Translations under genes and position numbers: made by a program
The notes under the pieces: generated by a model
What the model was told of the DNA's origin: nothing
What the model saw: only the letters and a program-made list of their open reading frames with translations
The model's database searches: none
Assembly: GCA_039026975.1 (NCBI GenBank)
Contig: JBCCLI010000347.1
Span: forward strand, 1-7,112
Origin: JBCBKZ01 sp039026975
GTDB taxonomy: Bacteria; Bacteroidota; Bacteroidia; J057
Direction: 5' to 3'
DNA length: 7,112 nt
Shown: one piece after another, positions 6,593-7,112 of the stretch
Layout of the letters: every line of letters starts with the position of its first letter
How positions within the stretch are numbered: the first letter of the stretch is position 1

Positions 6593-7112
6593 ATGAAAAG
6601 AAGAGCATTTGTAAAAGGAGGACTAAGTATGGGAGCCTTAGCAGCTACTACCCCTGCCGCACTTGCCCAAGCTGAAAAAGAATTTGTAAAAGATCAGCCT
6701 ACCTTCAACATGAAATATGCCCCACACCTAGGGATGTTTAAGCATCATGCAGGTGAGGACCCCATCTCTCAGCTAACGTTTATGGCTGAACAGGGCTTTA
6801 AAGCCTTTGAAGATAATGGCATGCCGGGAAGAGAAGTATCTCTTCAAAAGAAGATGGGAGATACCCTGGCTAGGCATGGAATGGAGATGGGCGTCTTTGT
6901 AGCACACAAAATTACCTGGGATAAGCCCACCCTCACCTCTGGTAAACAAGGCTTTAGGGATGCGTTTCTCTCAGATATTAAAAATTCTGTAGAGGTGGCT
7001 AAGCGCTGTGGGGCCAAGTGGATGACAGTAGTGCCTGGCCATGTAGACCTTAGGGTAGATATGGGCTACCAAACGGCCCATGTTGTAGAGTCCCTCAAGC
7101 AAGCGTCTGCCA
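6593..7112 (+). CDS. Tat-exported hydroxypyruvate isomerase-like TIM-barrel protein, N-terminal part (3' end outside window)
   Basis: An ATG at 6593 opens a frame that stays open for 173 codons to the window end. The N-terminus is a twin-arginine signal (MKRRAFVKGG, Arg3-Arg4, then an Ala/Thr-rich stretch with likely ALA|Q cleavage near residue 25). The mature part resembles the xylose-isomerase-like/AP-endonuclease-2 TIM-barrel superfamily, closest in feel to hydroxypyruvate isomerase: YAPHLGMF at 42-49 (first beta strand), FMAEQGFKAFEDNG at 63-76 (with Glu73 on the second strand), MEMGVFVAHK at 97-106, and a long helix followed by the strand KWMTVVPGHVD at 142-152. The catalytic Glu residues and metal ligands expected later in the barrel are beyond the window, so activity cannot be judged. 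The gap from ApbE is 43 nt on the same strand, with no terminator, which suggests one operon. It would act in the periplasm on a sugar or keto-sugar; the substrate is unknown. Confidence 0.85.
   Translation, partial: MKRRAFVKGGLSMGALAATTPAALAQAEKEFVKDQPTFNMKYAPHLGMFKHHAGEDPISQLTFMAEQGFKAFEDNGMPGREVSLQKKMGDTLARHGMEMGVFVAHKITWDKPTLTSGKQGFRDAFLSDIKNSVEVAKRCGAKWMTVVPGHVDLRVDMGYQTAHVVESLKQASA

Overview
The window looks like chromosomal DNA from a member of the Bacteroidota, possibly Cytophagales-like. The evidence is the ~800-residue MacB/FtsX-type permeases in tandem, the Tat-exported Gfo/Idh/MocA oxidoreductase beside a Tat-exported TIM-barrel isomerase, the scarcity of Shine-Dalgarno sequences, and moderate G+C. 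The lineage is inferred from gene content; there is no marker gene.

Left part (1-3228, + strand): two tandem paralogous ABC-transporter permeases. The first is cut by the window edge, leaving its last ~242 residues. The second is complete (811 aa) with the usual two-module layout: TM helix, periplasmic domain, three TM helices, then the same again. Over the shared 240 C-terminal residues they align without gaps at roughly three-quarters identity. No ATPase partner is in the window.

Middle (3229-4192): a strong perfect hairpin (12-bp arms) lies between the second permease and a convergent minus-strand gene for a secreted YceI-like protein, and probably serves as a terminator for one or both. 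The YceI-like gene is then divergent from the next block, with 165 bp between them.

Right part (4193-7112, + strand): a tightly packed probable operon. It encodes a Tat-signal Gfo/Idh/MocA oxidoreductase, an ApbE-type FAD:protein FMN transferase that begins with GTG 2 nt after the previous stop, and the N-terminal 173 residues of a Tat-signal hydroxypyruvate-isomerase-like TIM-barrel protein that runs off the window. All three products carry export signals, which suggests a periplasmic sugar or polyol oxidation and isomerisation module with a covalent-flavin maturation enzyme inside it. That linkage is the most interesting feature here; the individual families are all known. I see no RNA genes, mobile elements, CRISPR arrays or replication origins.
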